The notes under the pieces: model-generated
What the model saw: only the letters and a program-made list of their open reading frames with translations
What the model was told of the DNA's origin: nothing
Database searches by the model: none
Source: Tetragonia tetragonoides
Taxonomy: Eukaryota; Streptophyta; Magnoliopsida; Caryophyllales; Aizoaceae
Direction: 5' to 3'
Length of the DNA stretch: 64,000 nucleotides
Assembly: GCA_038025085.1 (NCBI GenBank)
Contig: CM076140.1
Coordinates: 17,442,001-17,506,000 of the forward strand
In this document: piece by piece, positions 39,441-51,152 of the stretch
Numbering within the stretch: position 1 is the stretch's first letter
Layout: every line of letters starts with the position of its first letter
Made by a program: the position numbers and the translations under genes

Positions 39441-40689
39441 TCTATATATTAGAGGCATTTTCTGACTGCATTAAAGGCGTCCACCTAAGCAAGTCATTGT
39501 AATAAAATTTTAATATAAATATAAAATAAAAATTTATATTTTGGTATAGAATATATATACTAAAGTTGTACTTTCCTAAATCATTAAAGAATACACTATT
39601 AATTAGAGGTTTTGGTAGAATATATACTAAATTTATACTTTCCTAAATCATTAAAGAGTAGACTATTAGATTTTAAAAAGCATATAACTTTACTTTCACC
39701 ACTTAAAAAATTAATTCTTACACCATTGGAACGAGTACGAATTATCCTTTAAAATGAGACTCATTTGTAGTATGTTCTACTGATTTACAACATAAGATGT
39801 GTCCACCTAAAAAGGTAATTAGCTTGACAAGCTGACACAACTAAAGAGTTGCAATTTAAAAATAAGAGAAAAGATATGTATATTAGTTATAAAAATTTAA
39901 AAATCAATCTCAAGGTAAAATATAATAAAAATAGTATGTGTAGCATAAAGAAATAAACGATGAATTTAAATTGATTCTGGGTCCAACCTTAGTAGGAAAC
40001 TTTACCATTATCACGAATAATTTTATAATTGTACGTAATATATTGATCCCCCATTTTATTTTAGGGCTCCAATTTGTGTTCCCTTCAACTTTATAATTAT
40101 TAATGTACTCCTTTCGGACCACAAATAAAATTACATTGGACTTTTTGCGTTCTTCAAGGCAGTACTTTGACGGCATATAACTTTGAAAAAACAAGCAAGT
40201 ATTAAAATATGTTTTGCTATTCTAAGGTTTACGTCTAAAACTTCTTTACTTTTTGAAAAGTAGTTATGTATACATTAGACATTTAAACTAAACTTACCAT
40301 AAAAGAAGGATCATATCTTTGGAAGGTTAGTTGTACACTTATATCAACATAACAACATTGGCGTACCAACATCAAGCATAGGACTTTGAAACTAGTACCT
40401 CTTGGATCATGTAACATATGAGATGAGTTAATTAATAGTTAATTAAAATTGATGATAAGAGTTTAAATTAGAAAAGATGCCCTATAAAGTCATAGTAATC
40501 TTATTATATGGCATTCATGATATATATTAAATGGATTATATAAATATTTATCCATATACTACTAATAGTTTTTCATAAGTGACAATTACACTTTGATTTT
40601 TCGATGAGATTAATAATCACGTTATATTAATTTTATTATATAATCACAATCCGTGCAATGCACGGGCATACTCACGGACATCCACCTAG
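39441..40689 (+). mobile_element. Helitron-like element, 1.25 kb
   Basis: Begins TCTATATATTAGAGGC after A (39440) and ends ...CCACCTAG (40689) before T. A hairpin CCGTGC-AAT-GCACGG (40651-40665) precedes the end, though 20 nt separate it from CTAG, more than usual. Non-autonomous. Confidence 0.7.
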
Positions 40690-40852
40690 TATATGGTATG
40701 CATGACAGAGATACAACAAAGAAAATGAAACGACCTAGAAAGATTCGCCAAACAACAACATAAATATATAGGCACTGACACAAAATGATCACTAAAAAAA
40801 GAAATGAAGGAAGAGTTTCAATGAAAAATTCCTAAAATTTAGGTTATGTAGC

Positions 40853-41030
40853 CAGTGGCGGATCCATCCTTCAGAGAGTGAATTTCGCTTAACCCATTTA
40901 AATTTTATGTGCTTTTTTTTTATCATTATAATAATCCTAATAAAATAAATATTTTCAATACAATATTAAGAATTATCTTATATATTACAAAGGATTAACC
41001 CACCTGACTTGATTTCTGGTTTCGCCACTG
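40853..41030. mobile_element. hAT-type MITE, 178 bp
   Basis: CAGTGGCGGATCC...TGGTTTCGCCACTG, flanked by TATGTAGC (40845-40852) and TACGTAGC (41031-41038), 8 bp with one mismatch. Same family as 18282-18742. Confidence 0.85.
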
Positions 41031-41079
41031 TACGTAGCTAAAATGAAATTGTTTGATGAAAAACAAACAAAACCATTAA

Positions 41080-43365
41080 TGGTCTGTTTGGATAGGCCCA
41101 TTTAATTTCAAATCTCCCATTTCATCCAAATTAGCTGTTTGGATAACCCAAAATTTGAAAAGCATGAATTGGACCAAATCCACCTCTATTTGAAAAAGGC
41201 CTGTGAGTGTCAATTCTAAATTCACTCATTTTTGGCCCAAATTTGAAATCAGAACCTCTCTCTCCTCGCGATTTTTTTCTTCGCGGAGCTCTCTCTCTCT
41301 CCTCTCTCTCTCCTCTCTCTCCCATCCTCCTCTTTCAGATGTTATCCATGGCGATTTTCAGTCTCATTCTCTCTCTCTCTCCTCTTTCAGATCTCATTAT
41401 CTCTCTCACTCTTTCTCTCTCATCTTTTGATCGACGGCTTTTAGTGCTTTCCGAAGGTAAAGTTGCTAGTCTAGGGTTTTGGTTGATTTAGGGTTTGAGC
41501 TCGATTTGCTCCAATGGAGTTAGTACTTACTGTATTTTTATGTTTGTTTGGTCAGGTTTACATCTAGCTTTCTACACTAGTTGTTCTTCTCTTCAACACG
41601 CTCGCTCGCTCGCTCTGAGAGAATCGCAAACTCACCATTATCTTCGCATTTCTCTCTCCATCTATTTCGGAAGATTGTGAGTTTCTCTCTTCTTTTCCCC
41701 TCTCTCACATTTCTATGCGTTTATTATCTGTTCTCTTTTAGATGGATTCTTCATTTTTTGGGTTTTGTTGATTATTTTGGTTTGTTTATGTAATTGCTTT
41801 TATGATATTGATTTTGTAGTTTTTAGGATTATTTCTAGGGTTTCGATTTATTTCTTGATTTTTGTGTAGAAAGGTTTGATGATTTTGTGTGTTTGACGAT
41901 TGTTTAAGGCATGGACCTGTTCATTTACGTACCTATTATTTAGACCTGTTGTAGATGATTATTTCTAGGGTTTCGATTTATTTCTTGATTTTTGTGTAGA
42001 AAGGTTTGATGATTTTGTGTGTTTGACGATTGTTTAAGGCATGGACCTGTTCATTTACGTATCTATTATTTAGACCTGTTGTAGATGATTTTGGTGTCTT
42101 GTGATGGTATATGTAGTGTGTTATTTAACCTGTTTGTTCTTGACTGAGATTTTGGATGTTTTTGCTCCTCTGTTGTTTCTTGATTTTTTTGGATAGATTG
42201 CTGATGGCTGTGAGTTGTATTGAGCTTTACATGTCCTGAAAACCTCTAATTTCATAACTTGTGAGAGAGGATGTGATGTATACTTTCCATGGGTATAAAC
42301 ATGAAACTAGATGGAAAACTAGGTATGCCTGCAAAATCTGAAAGAGGGTAACATAAGCAGGGGCCATGATAAGTCCTAGCTGTAGGAGGTATGTACTCGT
42401 TTGAAGAAGACGAAAGACATTGATCGAGTTAAGTTATTGTTTTTGAATGTTTTCTCAACAAATTTTCTGACACTAGTTTCAGAACTTGGCATGTCAGATT
42501 ACTGAATGCTGTTATAGCATCCTTATGACTTGGTTGATTTACTGTCCAGTGTGCACCTTTCTGGCTTTCCATGAATCGTTTGTGATGCATCCTCTTTTTT
42601 AACTCAATCTGTTTAGGCTTGTGTGTTCATTGAAACTGTCAGTTCATAATATAAGAGTGCAAACTGTGTAAAGTCGGGGGTGTTCGCTTGATAACTGCAA
42701 ACTGTGTTTTGAGAGTTGAGACCATCGATGGCCAGGTTATGGTTTTTTTTTTTTTTTTTTTTTTTTTGTGATTGCTACTGGATGAAGCTGATTTCTTGCA
42801 TATGTTCCATTGGATGTTAATTTACCTTGTGTTGGGTTTGGCCATTCTTTGCCATGTCCTGCAAATGATTCAGCACTTCCGTAAGTGATTTGTCAGCTGA
42901 AGTATCTAAATCAGAACTGCTCTGGCCTTTGGTATTTTCCTTGGGATCATGATGTTTGGTCTGTAGGGTTGTATGCTTATCATTTGCAAAAGAAGAGTTT
43001 GATATTATGGAGTTATTGTCATTTTGGATAGTTTGAGATTATGGAGTTTGAGAATATAGGTTGGTTCAAATGGAGGAAACTCGTGGTTTATGATTATAGC
43101 CTGTAATGTGGCTGAAATTATGCTTTGTTTATGCTTTGTTTATGCATTAATGTGGCTGAAATTTTGATGTAAATTTATTATATGCTTGCAATTTAATTAG
43201 TTTGTTGGTATTATATGTGAAGTTAGTGTTGAGTGGGTGTTGTATCCTTAGCTTAATCTGTCTAATTGGTGTTGCTACCTTTTCTTTAAAATGCTCTGTT
43301 ATGGTGGTTTAATAGGAAATATAATCTTTAAAATACTTTTCTATTCATGATTTATAATAGGAAAA
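41080..43365 (+). other. Leader-like region upstream of a small ORF
   Basis: GGTCTGTTTGGATAG near 41084 resembles a Harbinger terminus. From 41255 to 41440 comes a CT-rich tract like a plant 5' leader, with possible donor sites after it, then 1.9 kb of T-rich intron-like sequence. It contains a 130-bp tandem duplication (41827-42086). No coding exon was recognised before 43366. Confidence 0.45.
41827..42086 (+). repeat. 130-bp tandem duplication
   Basis: Units 41827-41956 and 41957-42086 differ at one base as far as I can see (CGTACCTA versus CGTATCTA), so the duplication is recent. Confidence 0.93.
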
Positions 43366-43635
43366 ATGTCCGACCAACAAAATCTACAGAATACAAGAAA
43401 ATGTGAGAGGGAAGATGAGGAAGAAATGGAAATAATAGTGATAGTTTCAAGTTTTTTGTTATTAGTAGTGACAGTATGGTATGATGAAATGTATAGAGTT
43501 AGGAATTTAACTTGGGACGAGGATAGACGAGCTCAGAAACGAGCCATGTGGATGCTAAGGAATTCTTACATTGGTTCGTCTCAAATCTCACGGATGTATG
43601 TGCTTGCTCCATGTTTTTTGGTCATACTCTTGTAA
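43366..43635 (+). CDS. Small ORF resembling the N-terminus of a Harbinger-type (HARBI1/ALP1-like) protein
   Basis: 89 residues: a charged start (RKCEREDEEE), a hydrophobic stretch (IIVIVSSFLLLVVTVWY), then LTWDEDRRAQKRAMWMLRNS and IGSSQISRMYV. That last part recalls the N-terminal region of plant PIF/Harbinger transposases, where the DDE domain would follow. Here the frame soon ends (LAPCFLVILL) and no DDE domain follows. The protein may be a truncated transposase whose similarity ends near MY, or an unrelated small gene. The start is the first ATG, preceded by an intron-like region. Confidence 0.4.
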   Translation: MSDQQNLQNTRKCEREDEEEMEIIVIVSSFLLLVVTVWYDEMYRVRNLTWDEDRRAQKRAMWMLRNSYIGSSQISRMYVLAPCFLVILL

Positions 43636-43794
43636 GCCTTACTGTCTCAGTACCTCAGATAGGGGTTGGGACACTAGCTTAAAGTGTTACTCTTAACATA
43701 TGGTCGTTTCTTGTAATGAAGGCAACATTCATAATTTCTTACTTATGCCAATTTTTGAATAGATGTAAACTCAAAAGTTCCTAGTATTGTACAG

Positions 43795-43880
43795 CTCCCT
43801 CCGTCCCAATTAGTTCACAAAAGTCGACTTTTTATTTTCATTTTTATTTTTTTTATAACGAACTTTGACCATTACCTATA
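43795..43880 (+). mobile_element. One end of a Stowaway-like MITE
   Basis: CTCCCTCCGTCCCAATTAG is the classic Stowaway terminus. No matching right end was found nearby, so the copy is truncated or decayed. The same end, inverted, is at 51140-51150. Confidence 0.65.
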
Positions 43881-44029
43881 ATTATTAGAGTAAAAGGCTA
43901 TCATGGCATTCCAAGAAGCTGAATCTCGGAATGGCATTTTCTCAAACAGGTTTCGTGCATCAGCCACAAAACCAAACCTGGAACACATGTGAATCAAAGA
44001 AACAGCCACAAAACCGAGTTTGAGAGCCC

Positions 44030-44418
44030 AACGGTGAATTTTCTCCATCAGTTAGTTCCTCACAAACTTGGTAAGACTATAAATTCACTGAAGCAATTCA
44101 AAGCTTCTTTAGAATACCCAATAAGCACATATGTAGCTATCATTGAATTTCCAAGTGTAAGCATCTTTTAATGGCATATTATCAAAAGTTTTGTGAGCAA
44201 AATACAAATCTCCAAGATGCGGTTTAAAGATTAGAAACGCTAGTGCTAACATAGACATTCTGATCTGTTCCAGAGACCACAAGAAAGGTATGGACCCTCT
44301 TAAGAACATTGTGCACTGAAGCACAACATGAAAGATGTTCAACATCAACATTTTTCCTCTTATTCTCAAAGCGATGTGAACATTGCAATAGCTTGATACC
44401 GTTGATTTTGACACGCAA
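44030..44418 (-). pseudogene. Pentatricopeptide-repeat (PPR) gene relic
   Basis: On the minus strand three frames in succession give PPR-like segments: VHTFLVVSGTDQNVYVSTSV, then LGDLYFAHKTFDNMPLKDAY, then SKEALNCFSEFIV. PPR proteins normally read VH..LVVSG...NVYVSTALVNLY...GDLYFAHKVFDNMP..D.YTWN, so the match is good but needs two frameshifts (near 44226 and 44110). There is no intact reading frame. PPR proteins bind organellar RNA; this relic cannot. Confidence 0.6.
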
Positions 44419-44429
44419 TGGGTCCTAAG

Positions 44430-45201
44430 GCTCGGCTAGGTTCTAGCACAAAATAGTTTTGAGCTGCATCAGAAGTCAGAACTTATCAAGATTTACTATA
44501 GCAATGAACATATATTATGACCAACATTCAATCAAACTTCAAACCAGAGGCATGCAATACATGTACAGTAAAGGAATTTTGATTTGATATGAGTTTTACG
44601 GAAGATCGAGTTTGAAGTCTAAAGTATGAACATAGTATAGATGCTAAGGAAATTAGAGTTTTGACTTTCAATAATTACAAGACTAGACACATATTATGCA
44701 AAAATATATCAATAAATTTTGTTTGTTTGAGTGAATTAAAATGAATTTCAATAGCACATAAACGTGCATGAATAGCACCGACAGTGTCGGTAATCGAACC
44801 CTGTCATCGGCCAAAATTTCCCTCAACGGTAGTTCATTTAGCATTGAAATTGAACCAAATGACATATTACCTGGGCCTAGTTGAGCAGAGAAACATGAGA
44901 CACTATGCAGATTGCATTAAATGGCAAAAGATATTATATTTACGTACAAAATATTTCTATACATCGAGGACTTAATTGTAACAGATTTATCCCTCAAAAT
45001 GCTGTAGCAGAATCAACAGTAAATCATATATTTCACATTTTCATGACAGCTACAGTCTGCACTTCTCTATTGCACAAATAAAGCAAAAAATAGCTATAGT
45101 ACTTCACAAAGGATTATCACAAAACTTCAAAAACAAATGCACAAAGCAAGCAGCATTAGAGTGCTGAAGGTTGTAGCAAGATTGAGATCCTCATGTCCGG
45201 T
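44430..45201. other. 3' flank of the IST1-like gene
   Basis: No gene seen. AT-rich sequence that should include the IST1-like 3' UTR just left of 45202. Confidence 0.6.
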
Positions 45202-48200
45202 TCACAGCCCGTGCCTGGGTTGAGAGTTGTCTGGAGAATGTGGATCAGAAACCAGAGTTCCATTCTTCGAACTGAATAGGTTTGGGTACGAGAAATCTGT
45301 ATCATCATCCATCGATGGTAGCCTTTGAGGCTGGTGATACGGGAGCTCTTGCTTAAGAGCATGATCTCCTTGAGGGAAGGATTGGGACTCCAATTTAGGT
45401 TCATCATAAGAAGAATATTTCGACCCATTAGTTGTTTGGTTATTCTCTAGGTGATCACCTGAGTTCCACGGTTCAGTAATGTCCTCATAATCACCTGAAG
45501 CATTTCTATCATCCAATTGTAGCTTTTTCGTTGCAGCTGTGAGATCATGATTGCTAGCAGAAAATGGGTTCTCGCAATCACTATCAGGGGAGTTTTCATT
45601 CTGTTTCTTGGTAAATTCAGAAATTCTGACCTCTGCTAAACTGGCAGCAGAGCGAGCAGCAGCTGCAGCACGTTCAGCAGATTCAGCAGCAGCCTTTGCA
45701 GCAGCCAATACGTCATCTAAATTCAGATATGCATCACTTTTGGTCTTCGAAAGGGATGGAGACTGGCTGCATTCTTTCACAGCAGGTGATGATGGTGACA
45801 GGGATGGGGGAGATATGAATGGCAGAAACTGTTTACTCTCCCTAGCATTGAACGAAGACCCAGGTGACTCATGCTTGGCCGTCTGTAAGGTATCATCAGG
45901 ATCATTGACCGACTGATGGAACGGATTTCTCACACTTTCGACTTGTGTTTCTGACGCATGATCTGGGTCTGGATATGGAGCTGACGGATGTAGTGACGCC
46001 ACTTCTTCACCTGCTCCTGGTCTCAATGATACCTTGGGGACTTCAGGAAACTCCAATTCATTAAAGCTGTCCTCAGAATCGTAACGTTCCTCAGCACCTG
46101 AAACTGAGGCTGACTGCAAAATCTCATCATGCTTCTCTTTAGGAAGTGGCACCTTAGATCCACTAACAAATTGTGTTGGCCCGTTCTGTCGAGGAAATGA
46201 CCGAAAATCAATAAACAAGAAAGATATCCACTAAAGCTGCGAAAGAGATAATACTCACCAGTAAATCTTCATGGGGTTTGAAAAGCTCAGTTTCAGAAGG
46301 AGCTGGATTCCAATCCAATTCGTGCTCTTCGGCAATTTCTTTCAACAACCTCAGTTTCTTTTCCGGAGGAGGTGCGCGGACAGACAACAATTCAACCACC
46401 TGCTCACCAATGAAGAAGTTGTAAGGACACAAGCATAATAGCAGCTAACAGTCGTTACCCTCATAACAAACACAAAAGACAGAATAAGAACAAATGAGAC
46501 CTGCCGATTAACACCACAATTTGGCATGAGCTCACTAGCAGCTGCTACAAATTCTTTCCCATATTTGGAAGCAAATGACATCTGTACTTGCAGCAGCTCA
46601 GGCAAGTCGGCACATCTTGGTGCAGCAAAACAAATGGTTGATATTGCCTCTTTCAAGTCCAATGGACACTCCCTAAACAATGTTAACACAATTTAACACC
46701 CAGAACTAAACCTCAAAGAAAGCTTACACTTGACAGAGAAGTCCAGAATACGAGACTCAGGAAAAAAAGTGAAAGAAAAAGAACAAAAACACAAAGCATT
46801 TGGTGATCTTATCCCAGCAAACCAGAACAAAAACATAAAATGCGTGTACCAATTGCTACAGAGATAAGCACATGCAACATTCTTAAAACGGCAATGTTAG
46901 AAGAAAGGGAACAAATAGGAAGAGACAAACCAGTATTTACTATTTAGTGCTCCTATCACACACAGATTGGAGAAGGAAGATAATGAATGTTGCTTGTACC
47001 AATTACTACAGTGTTATGCAGATGCATAATTCTTTTCTTTTTTTTAAATGGCAAGGAGGGCCACTCCTCAGTTGAACCATCTTGGGATGAAAGTCCAAGA
47101 GCAAGTGGTCAGGCACATGCAACATTCTTAAAACATACTTATTGTCACAAGAAAAAAACATATATCAATTGCACCTCAAGTTTCTGAAAGTCCAGGCTTT
47201 GTCAGCAGTCATTCATCCAATTTTGCTTCTTTATTTTTCTTTTTCTTTACTGAGAAAGAAATTAAAATATGCAAGGAAACCCGGTGAGAGAATTCACCAT
47301 GTCCAACAGAAAAGACTTTGATTCCTTTTGGAAGACACTTTTGGTAGGAAAAACATTTCTATTTCCACAGACAGTCTAACATGAACTGAAGAATAGAAAT
47401 AAGATATCTGAATTAGCATGAGTTTGACAGTTTATCACGACAGCTTGTCAGACTGAGACGAAACCTTGCACCAATTAACATGGGCCACCTAGTCTGTCTT
47501 TCATATAATAGCCGAATAAAATATTCACTGAATCCCTGTAGTTCAACCAGGGGTAGAAGGCAGCATAAAGAAAAAAAGCTCTTTTGTTCACTCCAGCCTG
47601 TCACTCCTCCCCTCCCCTTTTTTCTCTGTAAATGACAAGATAAACAAGCTTAAACAACAGAATGAACGACTGCCTGAGATTAAAGCTGTGATCCGCAAGT
47701 AAACTTCTCAGTAGAACAGTGTTAACTGATACACCGCACCATCACAAGGTTAATCAGGTTCCTATCTACATTTGATACGGCTAACAGAGTTTTAAGCAAC
47801 CAATGTGTGCTGATGCATCCTAGTAATAATAGTTGATTGTTTGAGGCCTGACATTGAGTGGATCCGAGGAGCAAAAGCAGTACAAAGCAAATAGGTAGTG
47901 CGGTTTGACTGGCAAAAGAATTATTATGTCTTCATATACACAAATCCAAGTTGGAGGAAGCTATTCCGCAATCACAATTAAATCATTTACAGGAACAAGT
48001 TTTAGAGAGACCAAATTATGATGAAGACTCGAGAAAGATGAGTACTGAAGAAAGAACTGGTTAAGTATAGCTTCAAGTTAAAGGTAATACAAGAATTCAA
48101 TAAGCAAAATGGCAGGACTTGCCGTCATACCAAATATGGTTGAAATATGACAGATTAGGAGGCAACTGTGAAGGAATGCAGGAAGCATAATAAATAGGGA

Positions 48201-49378
48201 ATAAATTTTAAGTTTAATTAGTTTGCTTTTATACTATTTTAAGGAGGGTGAGCAGGGGTACCTAGCATACTGGCTAGGTTTAGTGCCTTTCTTTTTCTTA
48301 TTTTTGAATCGTTTTTCTCAAGGGTGGAGGGGGAAACCATTAATACAAAAACTTAAGTTTGGGGGAGGCACAAATAAAAGATAACCACTTAGCTTTGTAT
48401 TATCTATGCAAAATACAAACTTTTATGATGGAACAATCACTACATGATCCTACCAAGACCACAGTGAAGAAAAAGGTATTAAAATGAGTTAAGCATAGCA
48501 AAGAAGAAAGAACACAAGAGTAGGAACTAGAAAAATCCGAAGCCTTCATTGTTGCTAAGATGCTACCAAGAGGTATTGGAATTCACAAAGGTCAAAGGGT
48601 CCTCTTTGACAATTCAGAATTTCAAAAGAGGAACTCTTCTTATCCATAACCTATTATTGTTGCCTATATTCCATCATACCACTATACATAAGGTTCAATA
48701 AGAAACAAACTCGATTGACATGTTTTATCTACATTTGTTCTTTAATTATGAGGAGATGAAGAAACAACAAACCTTTGGGTTTCAATAATGGGAAGACGGA
48801 CTGCAATAAGCTCACAGTACAGCTCTAAGATCTCTTGGGCAGCCATCATATTCTCATCTCTTATTATGTGCTCCACCTGAAATCGCCCATTAAACAATAA
48901 AAACACTAACACTGAAACTTAATCATAAACACACTTGAATTACCAATTCCAGATTGAGAAAGAACAACAAGGAACAAAACTAACCCGAATACTAGCAGTA
49001 GCTTCTTGACCAGTTTCAAGAAGCTTAGCAATGTCCCTTCTCATTTGCTTAATTTGAAGCTCTTTCCTATTCCTCAACAACTTTATTCTTGGAATTGTAA
49101 GTTTCAGCAATGTTTTACTGCAACAAAATTAAACCCATTTCTCCCATCAAATTTCTCAACAAACCCATATCACTTATCATCAAGAAATCATCCAAATAGT
49201 TCCAATGAAAAGTACCCAGAAATTCTAATTCACTTTTCTTCAATAAAAATTGCAAGAATAGGGTCAATTGTCAATTATTAACTTAAACAGAACACTACAA
49301 GAAAAGAGGAAAAAAAAAAGGGGGTTACCATTTAGAAGCCTTGAAGCCTTTAGTGAAGAAAGAATCAAGCATCGACAT
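45202..49378 (-). CDS. IST1-like protein (ESCRT-III associated), six exons
   Basis: Exons, in coding order: 49378-49329, 49117-48985, 48876-48773, 46672-46501, 46399-46259 and 46185-45202. All junctions are GT/AG, phases agree, and the product is 527 residues. The IST1 domain fills about residues 1-185: SMLDSFFTKGFKASKCKTL, LTIPRIKLLRNRKELQIKQM, RRDIAKLLETGQEATASIR, VEHIIRDENMMAAQEILELY, CELIAVRLPIIETQR, FAAPRCADLPELLQVQ. Helical IST1 domains bind ESCRT-III/CHMP1 and modulate VPS4 in multivesicular body formation. The C-terminal half is disordered and acidic/serine-rich with an Ala-rich helix (AAAKAAAESAERAAAAARSA). Intron 3 is 2.1 kb. Upstream of the ATG a minus-strand donor (CAGCAG|GTGAGT near 49540) suggests a 5' UTR intron. 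No defects were found; this is the best-preserved gene in the window. Confidence 0.92.
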
Positions 49379-49701
49379 GATCAAAACTTGAGCTCCACAA
49401 TCGAATAGATCACAATTGACAAGAAACCTTAAGAACCCAGATGAAATTACAGCCAAATAATCATAATTAGTGTAAGAAAGAAGATACCCAATTCATAAAA
49501 ACACAAAAGATGATCAATACACGGAGAGAGAAACTCACCTGCTGTGTTGTTGTGTTGTGTTGGATAGTAGACAAGAGAGAGGAAAGAGCTGAGAGAGACG
49601 GTGTTAAAATTGAAAGGGGCAAATGGGTATATTTCGGATTTGTTTTTTTGGTTTTCGTTGGTGTTTTTCCTTTGCTTAGGATCGAAGGATCTGACGCTTA
49701 T

Positions 49702-49747
49702 CTCAGAGAGAGAGAGAGAAGAGAGAGAGAGGGGGGGGGGGGGGGGG
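49702..49747. repeat. GA repeat and 17-bp G run upstream of the IST1-like gene
   Basis: A GAGA tract runs into G17 at 49731-49747, in the probable promoter or leader of the minus-strand IST1-like gene (C17 on its coding strand). Its length is likely to vary and to be error-prone in sequencing. Confidence 0.9.
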
Positions 49748-49941
49748 AAAGGGGTAAATATTGGCCGTAAATCACAAAATACCTCCCTATAGAAGTTTGA
49801 ATGCTACGGTTTAGACACTGTTTCTGAAGGTGCCATGTATTTCCATGATCTGATTATGGGCAATAATGTCATTTTACAAAAATAATTCAAATATTAATTA
49901 ATTTTAACTATTAGCTTTTTATATACTGTATTAATCTATTC

Positions 49942-50102
49942 AACAGGTCTTGTTTGAAGCCAACTCACGGAAAAAATGGGGTCACTATTTAGAATTATAG
50001 GGGTCACTTATGGTGACTAGTGACCCTTATTTCATAGAAAAGTGACTCCGTCTCACCAAAAATTACGAAAATACCGTCTTATAGAAGTTTTTATGTAACA
50101 CA
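49942..50102 (+). repeat. Dispersed repeat, copy 3 of 3
   Basis: GAAGCCAACTCACGG...GGGGTCACTTATGGTGACTAG...ACCGTCTTATAGAAG, collinear with 19532-19685. Confidence 0.75.
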
Positions 50103-50313
50103 TTTGGGCTGATCTAATAATTTAATATGCTTTATACTAAACACTAGTAATATTAACGTATTAAGGTGATCTAACCTCTAAAAATAGGTCAATCCGTTAT
50201 TCGCAATACAATCCTTGGTTTACCAAACACAGGGAACAACCAAGTAAGCTCATTGTGGAGGATGAGGTGGGACTTGGGAACATAAGTGGTAAATGTCTCA
50301 CTCTCACAACTTA

Positions 50314-50499
50314 GGTCCTGTTCTTTTCGTCGATTCTATGCTGTATTTCGTTCCGTTCCGCCCCGTTTCGTTTCATCCGTTCCGTTCTGTTCCGCATTCT
50401 GTACTTCATTTTGTCTCACATTTTTTTGAATTATCCGCGCCACGCCGTTCCGTTCCGTTCCTCACCGTCCCGCACCATTCCGTTGAAGAGAACAGGGCC
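50314..50499 (+). mobile_element. Tourist-like MITE, 186 bp
   Basis: Ends GGTCCTGTTCTTTTC and GAAGAGAACAGGGCC are inverted repeats. Flanks TTA (50311-50313) and CTA (50500-50502) fit a Harbinger duplication with one mismatch. The interior is GTTCCGTTCCG-rich. An inverted relative lies at 28296-28432. Confidence 0.75.
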
Positions 50500-50882
50500 C
50501 TAGTGGTCAGGGGTTTGAACCCTTATCTATGTAAGAAGAATAAAATATTCTCTACCTTTCTTTGTAGCGAGGGTCCCTTTTTCTACTTGAGCCCATCAGC
50601 TCATCAAAAATGGGTTAACTTGCCCACGCGTGTGATTTACGGGCTATTATATATAGTAAAAAAAAAAAAAAGAAGTAAGCTCATTGTCAGAATTGACAAT
50701 AATAATACCCTTTGATGATCAAAGACATCAATCATTGTCATTTTACGTAATTATATAGTTCCAAACAACTAACAGTTAAATCCATTAATGAATTTTACAA
50801 ATACTTTTATACAAATCAATTAATATAAGATGTTGGTTAAATCAACTAATACAATCCACTAGTCAAGTCTATTAATATAATA

Positions 50883-51150
50883 CTCGCTTCGTTAATATAA
50901 GTCGTTTAAGATTTTTGCACACAAATTAAGAAAATTATTAAATAATCTCAATTCTAGCAAAAATAATTAAACTTGACTAGTTTACCCATTGACTTTAGAT
51001 TTAGCAAAGAAAGTAAGCAATTAATGAAGTAATGTAAAACAAGGGTAAAATGGGTAACAAATAATAAATACTTTGTTGAAAATCTAAAATGACTTATAAA
51101 ATGAGAAAAACCAATTTTCAAAAACGACTTATATTATGGGACGGAGGGAG
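50883..51150. mobile_element. Stowaway-like MITE, 268 bp
   Basis: Ends CTCGCTTCGTTAATATAAGT and ACTTATATTATGGGACGGAG (then GGAG) form inverted repeats, flanked by TA on both sides (50881-50882, 51151-51152), as in Tc1/mariner-derived Stowaway elements. Confidence 0.82.
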
Positions 51151-51152
51151 TA

